A stretch of DNA of 64,000 nt, taken from JANPPS01 sp965246925. Its GTDB lineage: Bacteria > Pseudomonadota > Alphaproteobacteria > Acetobacterales > Acetobacteraceae. Positions 1 to 8,027 of the stretch are shown here, one piece after another. Position 1 is the first letter of the stretch. Each line of letters starts with the position of its first letter. The notes under the pieces were generated by a model. It had not been told where the DNA came from and made no database searches. It saw only the letters and a program-made list of their open reading frames with translations. Position numbers and translations under genes: made by a program. The stretch covers positions 1,426,001 through 1,490,000 of the forward strand of contig OZ251994.1 in NCBI GenBank assembly GCA_965246925.1, written 5' to 3'.

Positions 1-1
1 C

Positions 2-2125
2 TGGGTCAATTGGGATCCGGTGGACAATACCGTTCTGGCCAACGAGCAGGTGATCGACGGCCGAGGCTGGCGCTCCGGCGCGCCCGTCGAAAAGCGGCAA
101 TTGTCGCAGTGGTTCCTGCGCATCACGCAGTATGCCCCGGAACTCCTGGAAGGCCTCAGCGGACTAACGCGCTGGCCCGAGCGGGTGCGGACCATGCAGG
201 CCAAATGGATCGGCCGCAGCGAGGGTGCGCGCGTGCGCTTCAAACTTCGGCAGCCCCTGGCTGGACTTGAAGCAATCGAGGTTTATACCACTCGGCCTGA
301 CACGCTGTTTGGCATGGCATTCGTCGCTATCGCTGCCGAGCACCCGATCGCGACGATGGCCGCCCAGCACGACCCCGCCGCCGCACGGTTCATAGCGGAG
401 TGCAGAAGCCGCGGCACGAGTGAGGCCGCGATCGAGACGGGGGAGAAGCTAGGCTACGATCTGAGCATCGAGGTCGAACATCCCTTCCTGCCCGCGCAAT
501 TCTTCCCGGTCTGGATCGCGAATTTCGTTCTGATGGAATACGGCACCGGCGCGGTATTCGGCTGCCCTGCGGGCGATCAGCGTGACCTGGACTTTGCTTA
601 CAAATACAATCTGCCTGTCGTGCCGGTCGTGCTGCCGCCGGGCAAAGCCGCAAACCTATATACAGTGGGCGGCACGGCCTATGACGGGCCGGGTACGATG
701 ATCAACTCGGGCTTTCTGCACGGGCTCAGCACGGATGTGGCGCGGCGTGAGGCCATAGCCGCGCTGGAGCGGAGCGGAGCCGGCCATGGAGTGGTAAACT
801 GGCGTCTGCGGGACTGGGGCATCAGCCGGCAACGGTATTGGGGCTGCCCCATCCCTGTCATCCACTGCCCGGAGTGCGGCGCAGTACCTGTGCCTGAACA
901 AGACCTGCCAGTGCTATTGCCAACAGGCGTTCGGTTTGACCTGCCCGGTAATGCGCTGGATCACGACCCGGCGTGGAAGCACGTAGCGTGCCCGTCCTGC
1001 GGTGAGCCCGCCGAGCGGGAGACCGATACGTGCGACACCTTCGTCGACAGCTCTTGGTACTTTGCCCGCTTCTGCAGCCCTGGCTCAGCCCGCCCGATCG
1101 ACCGCGAGGCGGCACAATACTGGCTACCGGTCGATCAGTACGTCGGCGGCGTCGAGCATGCTATTTTACACCTACTCTACTCCAGGTTTTTCACTCGCGC
1201 CCTGGCGTCGGATGGAACCTTGGCAATCCATGAGCCGTTCGCCGGCCTGTTCACCCAAGGAATGGTCACGCACGAAAGCTATCGCGCTCCGGATGGTACG
1301 TGGCTTTATCCAGAAGAGGTGGAGCGGACGGCAGACGGCGCCGCGATACGGCGGCAGACAGGCGAGCCGGTGATGGTCGGCCGCGGCGAAAAAATGTCCA
1401 AGAACAAGCGGAACACGGTCGATCCCTCAGCCATCATCGAACGGTATGGCGCAGACACCGCCCGCTGGTTTGTACTATCCGACAATCCCCCCGATCGGGA
1501 TATCGAGTGGACGGAGGCAGGGGTGGCAGGGGCGTCCCGATTCATCCAGCGCGTGTGGCGGCTCTCGCAAACACAGGTGGAGGCAAATGTTTTGCCTGTA
1601 GGGCAGGCCATCTCGGCAGACGCTCAGAAACTAAGGCGAACGACACACCACACCATCAAAGCGGTGACGGACGCTTTCGAACAGTTTGCCTTCAACGTCG
1701 CCGTCGCCCGCTTGCACGAGCTAACATCAGCGCTCATCGACGCAGACCGGCACGCCAGCCTAGGCGGTATGACCGAGGCGCGGGCGGAAGCGATGAGAGC
1801 ACTCGCTTTGCTTCTGGGGCCGATAGCTCCCCACCTCGCCGAAGAGGTCTGGTCCGGCCTGACCGGCGGTGCGGCTGGACTGCTCTGTGAAGCGAGTTGG
1901 CCGGAGGCGAACCCAGACCTGTTGGCAGCAGCGACCTTCACGGTTGCGGTGCAGGTGATGGGTAAGCTACGCGGCAGCATCGAAGTTCCCCTCGACACGA
2001 CCCAAGAGTCCATTTCCCAAGCCGCCCGGCAGGACGAAAACGTCGCGCGAGCATTGGACGGCAGAACGGTCCTTAGGGAAATTTATGTCCCGCGCCGCAT
2101 ACTGAATTTCGTGGTCGCAGGATGA
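2..2125 (+). CDS. leuS: Leucyl-tRNA synthetase, 5' end missing
   Basis: Cytoplasmic class I aminoacyl-tRNA synthetase that charges tRNA-Leu. The frame is already open at base 2, so the GTG at 20 is an internal codon and the N-terminal part with the HIGH motif lies outside the window. The visible part holds the CP1 editing domain (TRPDTLFGMAF near codon 95), paired Cys-x2-Cys zinc motifs near 890-1010, the catalytic loop GEKMSKNKRNT (about 1387-1420) and the C-terminal anticodon-binding region. The stop overlaps the lptE start (ATGA). leuS-lptE-holA is a common alphaproteobacterial arrangement. Identification is secure; only the beginning is missing. Confidence 0.97.
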   Translation, partial: WVNWDPVDNTVLANEQVIDGRGWRSGAPVEKRQLSQWFLRITQYAPELLEGLSGLTRWPERVRTMQAKWIGRSEGARVRFKLRQPLAGLEAIEVYTTRPDTLFGMAFVAIAAEHPIATMAAQHDPAAARFIAECRSRGTSEAAIETGEKLGYDLSIEVEHPFLPAQFFPVWIANFVLMEYGTGAVFGCPAGDQRDLDFAYKYNLPVVPVVLPPGKAANLYTVGGTAYDGPGTMINSGFLHGLSTDVARREAIAALERSGAGHGVVNWRLRDWGISRQRYWGCPIPVIHCPECGAVPVPEQDLPVLLPTGVRFDLPGNALDHDPAWKHVACPSCGEPAERETDTCDTFVDSSWYFARFCSPGSARPIDREAAQYWLPVDQYVGGVEHAILHLLYSRFFTRALASDGTLAIHEPFAGLFTQGMVTHESYRAPDGTWLYPEEVERTADGAAIRRQTGEPVMVGRGEKMSKNKRNTVDPSAIIERYGADTARWFVLSDNPPDRDIEWTEAGVAGASRFIQRVWRLSQTQVEANVLPVGQAISADAQKLRRTTHHTIKAVTDAFEQFAFNVAVARLHELTSALIDADRHASLGGMTEARAEAMRALALLLGPIAPHLAEEVWSGLTGGAAGLLCEASWPEANPDLLAAATFTVAVQVMGKLRGSIEVPLDTTQESISQAARQDENVARALDGRTVLREIYVPRRILNFVVAG

Positions 2126-2628
2126 AACGGCGCGGCTTCACTCATGGAGCTGCTCTGCTGCTAAGCGGATGTGGCTTCCGCCCGCTCTACCTTCCATCCG
2201 GATCGCGTGCAGCCGCGGAACTGCAGGAGGTATTCATACCGGTATTGCCGGAGCGCTCTGGCCAGCTATTACGCCAGGCCCTCCAGCAGCGAACGGGGGG
2301 GAATGGCACCGGCGCGCAATTCAAGTTCGAACTTATGCCGTCTTTACAGCTTTCATTCGAAGGCGTGGGCCTCCAGCGCGACAATTCCACGTCGCGCATC
2401 CGCATCGACGCATCAGCCCCTTGGACACTGAGGTCGCTCGAGCCGGGCCGGCCCGTCCTAGCTCAAGGGCGTGGCCGGGCTTTGGATGGGTATAACGTCA
2501 TCAATCAGCAATTCTTTGCTGCAGAGCTCGAAAGTGATGCCGCCTTGAGGCGACTGGCCAACACGCTGGCTGATCAGATTGTGCAGCAGGTTGCCATCTT
2601 CTTCCAAAGTCGGACCAAGCCGGCTTGA
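2122..2628 (+). CDS. lptE: LPS-assembly lipoprotein LptE
   Basis: Outer-membrane lipoprotein that plugs the LptD barrel and helps insert lipopolysaccharide. The 168-residue product has a short signal with lipobox LLSGC (Cys17) followed by GFRPLYLPSG, the usual start of mature LptE. The rest is a low-similarity alpha/beta sandwich with a helical C-terminus. The start overlaps the leuS stop by 4 bases and its stop overlaps the holA start, so the three genes are translationally coupled. The position between leuS and holA strongly supports the call, because sequence conservation in LptE is weak. Confidence 0.9.
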   Translation: MKRRGFTHGAALLLSGCGFRPLYLPSGSRAAAELQEVFIPVLPERSGQLLRQALQQRTGGNGTGAQFKFELMPSLQLSFEGVGLQRDNSTSRIRIDASAPWTLRSLEPGRPVLAQGRGRALDGYNVINQQFFAAELESDAALRRLANTLADQIVQQVAIFFQSRTKPA

Positions 2629-3641
2629 AGGTCGATGGCCGGGGTGTAGAAGGTTTCCTGGCTTCCCCGATCCGGGTTCGTGTCATCCTACTACACGGCG
2701 AGGACGAAGGCCTGATCAGGATCCGGGCAAACGCGCTGACCAAGACGGTAGCGGGCACAGCAGACGACCCATTTCAAGTTGCATGGCTCTCCCGAGACGA
2801 CCATGACCGCCTTTTAGAAGAGGCTACCGCACTCTCGATGATGTCCGGGCGGCGTGTCATTCGTGTGCGCGATGCTGGGGACGGAACGACGGGCCTGATC
2901 AAAAGAGCCGCCGAGAGCCCCGGGGACAGCCTGATCATCCTAGAAACGGGCCCTTTAGCCGGCCGGAGCAAGCTGCGCACCTTCTGCGAGACTGATCCGC
3001 TTGCAGCCGCAATCGCCTGCTACAGCGACGGGCCCGGTGCTCTCCAGCAGACGATATCCAATGTTATGGAGAAAGCGGGAATAGACATCGCGCAAAATGC
3101 AAAAGCGTGGCTACTCTTAAACTTGGGCTCTGACCGGGGAGTGACGTTGGCCGAGCTAGAAAAGCTTGTCCTCCACGCCGGCCATGATTTCACCCTGACC
3201 CTGTCCGACGTGCAGCAGTGCACCGGAGATCAGGCTCTAATTTCCACGGATGACGCGATTCACGCCGTGTTGGCCGGTGATCTGGATATCGCTGATCGTT
3301 CACTTGAAACCGCATTAGAGTCGGGAACGTCGGCCGTTGCGATATGCCGAATGTTGCTGTTGCAGTTCTCGCGGCTACAAACCGTCTCCATGCAAGTGGC
3401 AAAAGGCAGCCCGGTTACGGAAGCAATTCGCCAACTTAGGCCGCCAGTCTTCTTCTCTCGACTTCCGTCATTCACCACGGCGGTCCGGGTCTGGCCGCCG
3501 CGACGGATTGAAGCCGCGCTTGATGCGATCCGCCGGACCGAGCTGGCATGCAAGCAAACGCAATCGCCAGATACGTTACTCGTTCGGCGTCTAGTCTCGG
3601 CCCTCGCGAGGCAGGCTGCTGCCGGTGGCCGGCAAGGCTAG
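2625..3641 (+). CDS. holA: DNA polymerase III delta subunit
   Basis: Clamp-loader subunit that opens the beta sliding clamp. The product is 338 residues, normal for HolA. The N-terminus contains the typical strand segment RVILLHGEDEGLIR followed by the AAA-like domain; the C-terminal collar domain includes FSRLQTVSMQVAKG and a proline-rich PPVFF segment. Translation appears to begin at TTG 2625, which overlaps the lptE stop (TTGA); no ATG fits better. It is the last gene of the leuS-lptE-holA unit and converges on parB. Confidence 0.93.
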   Translation: MKVDGRGVEGFLASPIRVRVILLHGEDEGLIRIRANALTKTVAGTADDPFQVAWLSRDDHDRLLEEATALSMMSGRRVIRVRDAGDGTTGLIKRAAESPGDSLIILETGPLAGRSKLRTFCETDPLAAAIACYSDGPGALQQTISNVMEKAGIDIAQNAKAWLLLNLGSDRGVTLAELEKLVLHAGHDFTLTLSDVQQCTGDQALISTDDAIHAVLAGDLDIADRSLETALESGTSAVAICRMLLLQFSRLQTVSMQVAKGSPVTEAIRQLRPPVFFSRLPSFTTAVRVWPPRRIEAALDAIRRTELACKQTQSPDTLLVRRLVSALARQAAAGGRQG

Positions 3642-3705
3642 AGCATTGACCGACCGGGCGGCACGCCCGGACAGTGGGAGTGCTCGCCGAACTTGAAAAA
3701 CTAGT

Positions 3706-3737
3706 GCCCAAGCCGACCCACTTCGGTCGGATTGGGC
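3706..3737. terminator. Hairpin between converging holA and parB
   Basis: The arms 3706-3718 and 3725-3737 pair over 13 positions with one G-T mismatch and a 6-base loop, immediately next to the parB stop codon. A second perfect 7-bp hairpin (CCGGGCG/CGCCCGG, 3654-3670) lies just after holA. Both sit in the 97-base gap between two converging operons and probably end transcription from both sides. There is no long T tract, so intrinsic termination efficiency is uncertain. Confidence 0.6.
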
Positions 3738-3738
3738 T

Positions 3739-4581
3739 CTAGTCCGGTTTAAGGAGCCGCACCAAACCCTCGAGTTGATCATGGGTCTCAAACTGAACAC
3801 TTAGGGTGCCACCGCTTTTCACGGCCTTGATCAGCACGCGGAGGCCAAGAAAATCTGAGAGACTCTGCTGCAATACGAGTAGATCTGGATCAATCGGAAC
3901 GCGTTTTTGGTCAACGACGGAGTGTTTCTGCAGTGCCTCGGTCTGACGAACGCTGAGGCCCTGCTCAACAACTTTGGCTGCTGCCTTAGCCTGTTCTGGA
4001 TGTGACAGCAGAGCCCTTGCATGACCGGCACTGATAGAGCCGCGACGCACAAGGTCTTTCACCGGCTCAGACAATTGTAGAAGACGGATTGTATTTGCAA
4101 TATGACTGCGCGATCTTCCGATGATGCTGCCAAGCTGATCGTGGGTCATCGCGAACTCCCCGATCAAGCGAGCATACCCTTCGGCTTCCTCAAGCGGATT
4201 GAGGTCTTCGCGTTGCAGATTTTCGACCAGTGCTGCCGCAGCCGCTTCGCTGTCGTTCATTGGGCGGATTAGGACCGGTATCTCTGCCAACCCAGCCAGT
4301 CGAGACGCCCTCCAACGCCTTTCCCCGGCGATAATTTCGAAACTGCCCAATTGGGACGGGTGCGGTCTCACGAGTATCGGTTGCAAGACACCCTGCTGCT
4401 TGATCGACAACGCTAGGTCCTCTAGCGACAAATCGTCCACCGCTACCCGGGGCTGAAAAGGCCCTGGCGTTAATGAATCCAAGGTGAGAGCGTATTTCGG
4501 CTGTGCCGCTGCGTTACCAAGGGCGGAGTCTCCAAACAAGGACACCAGCCCCTTACCAAGCCGCGGCTGTGTGTCTCTCAC
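3739..4581 (-). CDS. parB: Chromosome partitioning protein ParB
   Basis: CTP-dependent DNA clamp that loads at parS and spreads to organise the origin region. The 280-residue product has the N-terminal ParB/Srx domain with the CTP-binding signature GERRWRA (residue ~90), the segment LVENLQREDLNP, a helix-turn-helix around MTHDQLGSIIGRSRSH, and a short C-terminal dimerisation domain. It starts at GTG 4581, overlapping the parA stop (GTGA). The neighbouring parA and a parS site inside rsmG mark it as the chromosomal system rather than a plasmid one. Confidence 0.96.
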   Translation of the reverse strand: MRDTQPRLGKGLVSLFGDSALGNAAAQPKYALTLDSLTPGPFQPRVAVDDLSLEDLALSIKQQGVLQPILVRPHPSQLGSFEIIAGERRWRASRLAGLAEIPVLIRPMNDSEAAAAALVENLQREDLNPLEEAEGYARLIGEFAMTHDQLGSIIGRSRSHIANTIRLLQLSEPVKDLVRRGSISAGHARALLSHPEQAKAAAKVVEQGLSVRQTEALQKHSVVDQKRVPIDPDLLVLQQSLSDFLGLRVLIKAVKSGGTLSVQFETHDQLEGLVRLLKPD

Positions 4582-5354
4582 TTTCTGTCCCGCTCTTTCC
4601 TTAAAACTTCTGCCGCTAGGCGAACATAGGCCTGGGAACCCGGCGACCGGTAATCATAAAGCAGGACTGGTTTGCCATGGCTCGGCGCCTCCGACACCCG
4701 CACATTTCGGGGTATGACGGTTTCATAAACCTTTTCGCCAAAGAAAGCTCGGACATCGGACGCAACGAGCTCGGACAGGTTGTTCCGGCGATCATACATA
4801 GTGAGCACGATACCCTGAGTCTCGAGCCCGAGATTGAGTTGCACTCTGGTGTGCTCTATCGAGCGGGTGAGTTGGCGGAGGCCTTCGAGGGCGAAAAACT
4901 CGCATTGCAAGGGGATAATGACTCCATGTGCCGCTACCAGCGCATTGAGAGTCAGTAATCCGATGCTTGGTGGGCAGTCGATCAGGATGTAATCGAAATC
5001 GGTCTTCAGGGACGCGAGCCGTTCTCGCAATCGGAACTCTCGCCGTTTCGCAAACGCTAGCTCTACCTCCAGCCCGCCTAGATCGAGTTCAGCTGGGAGC
5101 AGCGACAGATTAGGGATTCCGGTGCCGAGGATCGCCGTATCGAACTCCGTCTGCATCGTCAGTACTGCGTAGGTGCCCGGTCCGCGGCCTGAAGAAGTGA
5201 AGCCGAGGCCAGTCGAGGCATTCCCTTGTGGGTCCAAATCTATAAGAAGTACGGAGTGACCAAAGGCGGCAATAGCCGTGGATAGATTGATAGCTGTTGT
5301 CGTTTTCCCAACGCCGCCCTTTTGATTGGCAAGCGCTATGATCCGCTGCTTCAT
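4578..5354 (-). CDS. parA: Chromosome partitioning ATPase ParA (Soj)
   Basis: Deviant Walker-type ATPase that dimerises on the nucleoid and moves ParB-parS complexes apart. The 258-residue product starts with MKQRIIALANQKGGVGKTTT, containing the KGGVGKTT loop with the signature lysine, and has DLDPQGNAS and LIDCPPS motifs typical of chromosomal ParA. The start codon overlaps the rsmG stop (ATGA), and the stop overlaps the parB start, so rsmG-parA-parB is one transcription unit. Confidence 0.97.
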   Translation of the reverse strand: MKQRIIALANQKGGVGKTTTAINLSTAIAAFGHSVLLIDLDPQGNASTGLGFTSSGRGPGTYAVLTMQTEFDTAILGTGIPNLSLLPAELDLGGLEVELAFAKRREFRLRERLASLKTDFDYILIDCPPSIGLLTLNALVAAHGVIIPLQCEFFALEGLRQLTRSIEHTRVQLNLGLETQGIVLTMYDRRNNLSELVASDVRAFFGEKVYETVIPRNVRVSEAPSHGKPVLLYDYRSPGSQAYVRLAAEVLRKERDRK

Positions 5355-5940
5355 GCTTTCTGCCGCAGACTATCGACAACAACCAGGGTGGCGGTCCCCG
5401 CTTTGAAAAGTTCGTAGTTGAATGACCAACGACGCTTCGCAATCTCGACCTCCTTCGAGACTTCGGGTCCCTTCAAAAAAACCCCTGGCCATTTGCATCT
5501 AAAAACGGCTCCGAATACTCAAGTAAGGTCTCCAGTGGTGCAAGGGCCCGTGCAGTGACTGCGCTTGTCGGCTCAAGGGTTAACTCTTGAATGCGGCAGA
5601 CATGAACAATGGCATCAGTGGTAGTCAGGCGTGCCGCTTCCCTAAGAAAAACAGCCTTTCGCCGATCGGCTTCCACCAACTCCACCTTTAGGCCGCGGTG
5701 AATAGCTATCACTAAACCTGGAAATCCCGCCCCTGAGCCTAGATCGACGAAGCGCGAGCAGGAAGATGGAATCCAGCGTGACAATTCTAGGCAATCCAAG
5801 ACATGCCGGGTCCAAATCGAAGATACATCTTGTCTCGAAATAAGATTGATGGATGAGTTCCACTTCAGGACCGTGTCGGCGAGCAACTTCAGCCGCTGGT
5901 TGGTTTCACGTGAAACAGGAAATGAGATTGGCGCATCCAT
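5351..5940 (-). CDS. rsmG: 16S rRNA (guanine-527-N7) methyltransferase, frame interrupted
   Basis: SAM-dependent enzyme that methylates G527 of 16S rRNA. The N-terminal part shows the SAM motif DLGSGAGFPGL and the segment VTARALAPL. As written, the frame stops at 5473 after GQGFF. Shifting by one base in a T7 run (5475-5481 on the plus strand as A7) restores LKGPEVSKEVEIAK and a full C-terminus ending at 5351, where TGA overlaps the parA ATG exactly as expected. So the gene is either frameshifted, mis-sequenced by one base, or decoded by slippage. ATG 5940 is chosen as start because an earlier start would lie inside ptsH. A parS site lies within its 5' part. Confidence 0.88.
5902..5917. promoter_or_regulatory. 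parS centromere site
   Basis: The 16-mer GGTTTCACGTGAAACA matches the consensus TGTTTCACGTGAAACA at 15 of 16 positions, with a perfect 14-bp palindromic core. It sits inside rsmG, where it encodes the VSRET peptide. ParB binding sites are known inside this gene in several bacteria, and parA and parB follow directly. It implies that the window is close to the chromosome origin. Confidence 0.9.
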
Positions 5941-5959
5941 CTGAAAAAAGCCGCCGTGC

Positions 5960-6232
5960 CTAATCAGTCTCGCCGAAGCCGTGACTGACCAGAGACAACA
6001 CTGCGTTGAGCGCCGCTTCAGCGTCGGCACCATCGGCTGAAATTACGATAGAACACCCCTGTCCCGCCCCAAGCATCATTAACCCCATGATGGATTTAGC
6101 AGAGACAATCTGATCGTCCCGAGAGACCGACAAACAGGCCTCATACGTCTCAGCTAGAGTGACGAACTTAGCAGCCGCTCTCGCGTGAAGCCCCTTCCGG
6201 TTAACGATCGTGGCTATTGCTGAAAGCGTCAT
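5960..6232 (-). CDS. ptsH: Phosphocarrier protein HPr
   Basis: Small phosphocarrier of the phosphotransferase system. The 90-residue product has the phosphorylated histidine in NRKGLHARAA (His16) and the regulatory serine site SAKSIMGLMML (Ser47), which is the target of HPr kinase. It follows the EIIA gene with a 4-base overlap (ATGA), and hprK lies three genes upstream. No EI, EIIB or EIIC gene is in the window, so the relay probably regulates rather than transports sugar. The residues needed for both phosphorylation types are present. Confidence 0.95.
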   Translation of the reverse strand: MTLSAIATIVNRKGLHARAAAKFVTLAETYEACLSVSRDDQIVSAKSIMGLMMLGAGQGCSIVISADGADAEAALNAVLSLVSHGFGETD

Positions 6233-6648
6233 TCCGCACAGTCACGCCCGCGGCAGTTCGGCAAAATATCGGACGCTGAAGCGATATACTTCCGTCCAGC
6301 GGCTTGAGCACAGGCTACAGACTCTCGCAAATCATGGGTCGATCTTATTTTTCCAAGCTTGACGAGCATGGGAAGGTTAACGCCAGAAAGTACCTCTACT
6401 GACCCAGAGATATTCGCGATAGCCAAGTTACTCGGCGTCCCACCAAACATATCCGTAAGCAAAATGACACCCTGACCAGCATCAACCATCCTGATGCTCT
6501 CTGATATCTCCGCCCGCCGCGCCTCTAGATTGTCTTCAGGCCCGACGCAAACTGTGGCAAGCCCGGATTGCCGCCCAACGACATGCTCCATGGCAAGCCT
6601 GAGCTCCTCAGCCAAACGGCCGTGCGTTACGATAACCAGTCCGATCAT
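6229..6648 (-). CDS. PTS EIIA component, mannose/fructose type
   Basis: The 139-residue protein belongs to the EIIA-Man family. The phosphoacceptor is His9 in MIGLVIVTHG, and the fold continues through ILLTDMFGGTPSN, a hallmark of the family. In alphaproteobacteria a lone EIIA of this type downstream of chvG-hprK accepts phosphate from HPr and acts in regulation. It overlaps ptsH by 4 bases. Symbols such as manX or ptsM are used for homologues, but no transport subunits are nearby, so none is assigned. Confidence 0.93.
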   Translation of the reverse strand: MIGLVIVTHGRLAEELRLAMEHVVGRQSGLATVCVGPEDNLEARRAEISESIRMVDAGQGVILLTDMFGGTPSNLAIANISGSVEVLSGVNLPMLVKLGKIRSTHDLRESVACAQAAGRKYIASASDILPNCRGRDCAE

Positions 6649-6657
6649 GACTCAGGC

Positions 6658-7566
6658 CTACGAAGACGCCGGCGCAGCAATTAATGAGGAACGGGCCAGT
6701 TCACGATGGGTCACAATGACGCTCCAATTTTTCTGTTCAACATCCATCGTCCCGAGTTCGAGCGCCAACCGCTGCACAATCCATACGGATCGATGGCGTC
6801 CGCCAGTGCACCCGACAGCAATGGATGCATATTTCTTTCCCTCCGAAACGAAGCGGGGGAAAACCAATTTCAAAAGCTGTTTTATGGCCTGAAAGAACGC
6901 TTCAAAATCCACATCTCCTTCAACATACGCAGCCACTTCAGGATCTACGCCAGTCAAAGGCTTCAGGGCCAAATCATAGTGCGGATTTCGGAGAAACCGC
7001 GCATCGAAAACCATATCGGCCTCCCGCGGCAGCCCAGATGGAAAAGCGAAACTGATCAATGACACCGTGAGTGCGGCCCGCATAATGCCGTCCGTGGTCG
7101 TCCGCCCGAACCGGGTCTCGATCAAGCGCCTCAGTTCAGAAAGCGGCAGCCCGGATGTGTCGATGACGAGGTTTGCCGCTTCTCGCAAAGGCTCGGTAAT
7201 CGCCGTCTCAGCGCTTATCCCATCCGACACTCTGCCAAACGGGGCCAATGGATGTCGTCGCCGGGTCTCGGTGAAACGCCTTAGCAACACAGTCTCATCC
7301 GCAGATGCGAAGATCAGTTCAGCCTCGACATCACCTCCGGAATTAACCCGCGCAAGCGACTCAAGAATACCCGCCGCCTCGAACCCGCGGCTGCGCGCGT
7401 CCACGCCGATCGCAAGCGGTCGGTCACTCCGTACAATCAGGTCTTCCAGCAAATGGAGCGGCGGATTATCCACGGCTTCGTAGCCAAGGTCTTCCAAGGC
7501 ACGTAGAATCGAAGCTTTTCCAGCACCCGAAAGGCCAGTCACGATAATCACACGGTGCCAACTCAT
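6658..7566 (-). CDS. rapZ: RNase adapter / nucleotide-binding protein RapZ
   Basis: RapZ binds small RNAs and guides RNase E to glmZ in enteric bacteria; in alphaproteobacteria its target is unknown. The 302-residue product starts with a P-loop GLSGAGKAS (about residues 11-19) and keeps the family segments FASADETVLLRRFTETRRRHPL and the C-terminal domain IAVGCTGGRHRSVW. It lies between hprK (4-base overlap) and EIIA, the usual alphaproteobacterial gene order. The lysine in the P-loop is intact, but the serine or threonine after it is replaced by alanine (GKA), a minor oddity. Confidence 0.94.
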   Translation of the reverse strand: MSWHRVIIVTGLSGAGKASILRALEDLGYEAVDNPPLHLLEDLIVRSDRPLAIGVDARSRGFEAAGILESLARVNSGGDVEAELIFASADETVLLRRFTETRRRHPLAPFGRVSDGISAETAITEPLREAANLVIDTSGLPLSELRRLIETRFGRTTTDGIMRAALTVSLISFAFPSGLPREADMVFDARFLRNPHYDLALKPLTGVDPEVAAYVEGDVDFEAFFQAIKQLLKLVFPRFVSEGKKYASIAVGCTGGRHRSVWIVQRLALELGTMDVEQKNWSVIVTHRELARSSLIAAPASS

Positions 7567-7976
7567 ACAAAGGCCCCGATGGCACAGGCGGTCGGCTGAA
7601 GCAGACAGTTCAGAGCCACGATCACCCGCCTGCCGGCCGCAGGGCAGAACTTGAGTTTAACAACGGGGATGCCAGGCAGGCCATCCAGGGCCAACTCGGG
7701 TAAGCGCTCTGGATGCTGCAACCGGGCGATCATCCTGACCAACCCCATTCGCAAGAAAGGGAGGCGCGCCAAACCCAATCCGCGGACCTCTATTAATCCC
7801 GCCAAGGCCTGGGGCGGACTGGCGACGTTGCCGTCTAAGGTAACCCGGTCATCTGCCACTAGGGTGAACCCCGCCTCGATCAACTGTAGGACAAGACTCG
7901 ACTTACCCGATCCCGGCGGGCCCATCACAAGAACGCCTTGCCCTCGCCGGGCCGCGCAACTTCCGTGCAACTGCAT
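7563..7976 (-). CDS. hprK: HPr kinase/phosphorylase, short alphaproteobacterial form
   Basis: Bifunctional kinase/phosphorylase acting on the regulatory serine of HPr. The 137-residue protein consists only of the C-terminal catalytic domain, as is usual in alphaproteobacteria: P-loop GPPGSGKSS (about 19-27), DDRV, and the signature GLIEVRGLG. An in-frame stop lies 24 bases upstream of ATG 7976, so no longer N-terminal domain exists. It overlaps rapZ by 4 bases and follows the chvG kinase, which links envelope signalling to the phosphorelay. Confidence 0.92.
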   Translation of the reverse strand: MQLHGSCAARRGQGVLVMGPPGSGKSSLVLQLIEAGFTLVADDRVTLDGNVASPPQALAGLIEVRGLGLARLPFLRMGLVRMIARLQHPERLPELALDGLPGIPVVKLKFCPAAGRRVIVALNCLLQPTACAIGAFV

Positions 7977-8027
7977 AGGCCCGCGTTGTCGCGCTAATCA
8001 GGATAGAAGGGAAGCCCCCCCCGCCAG

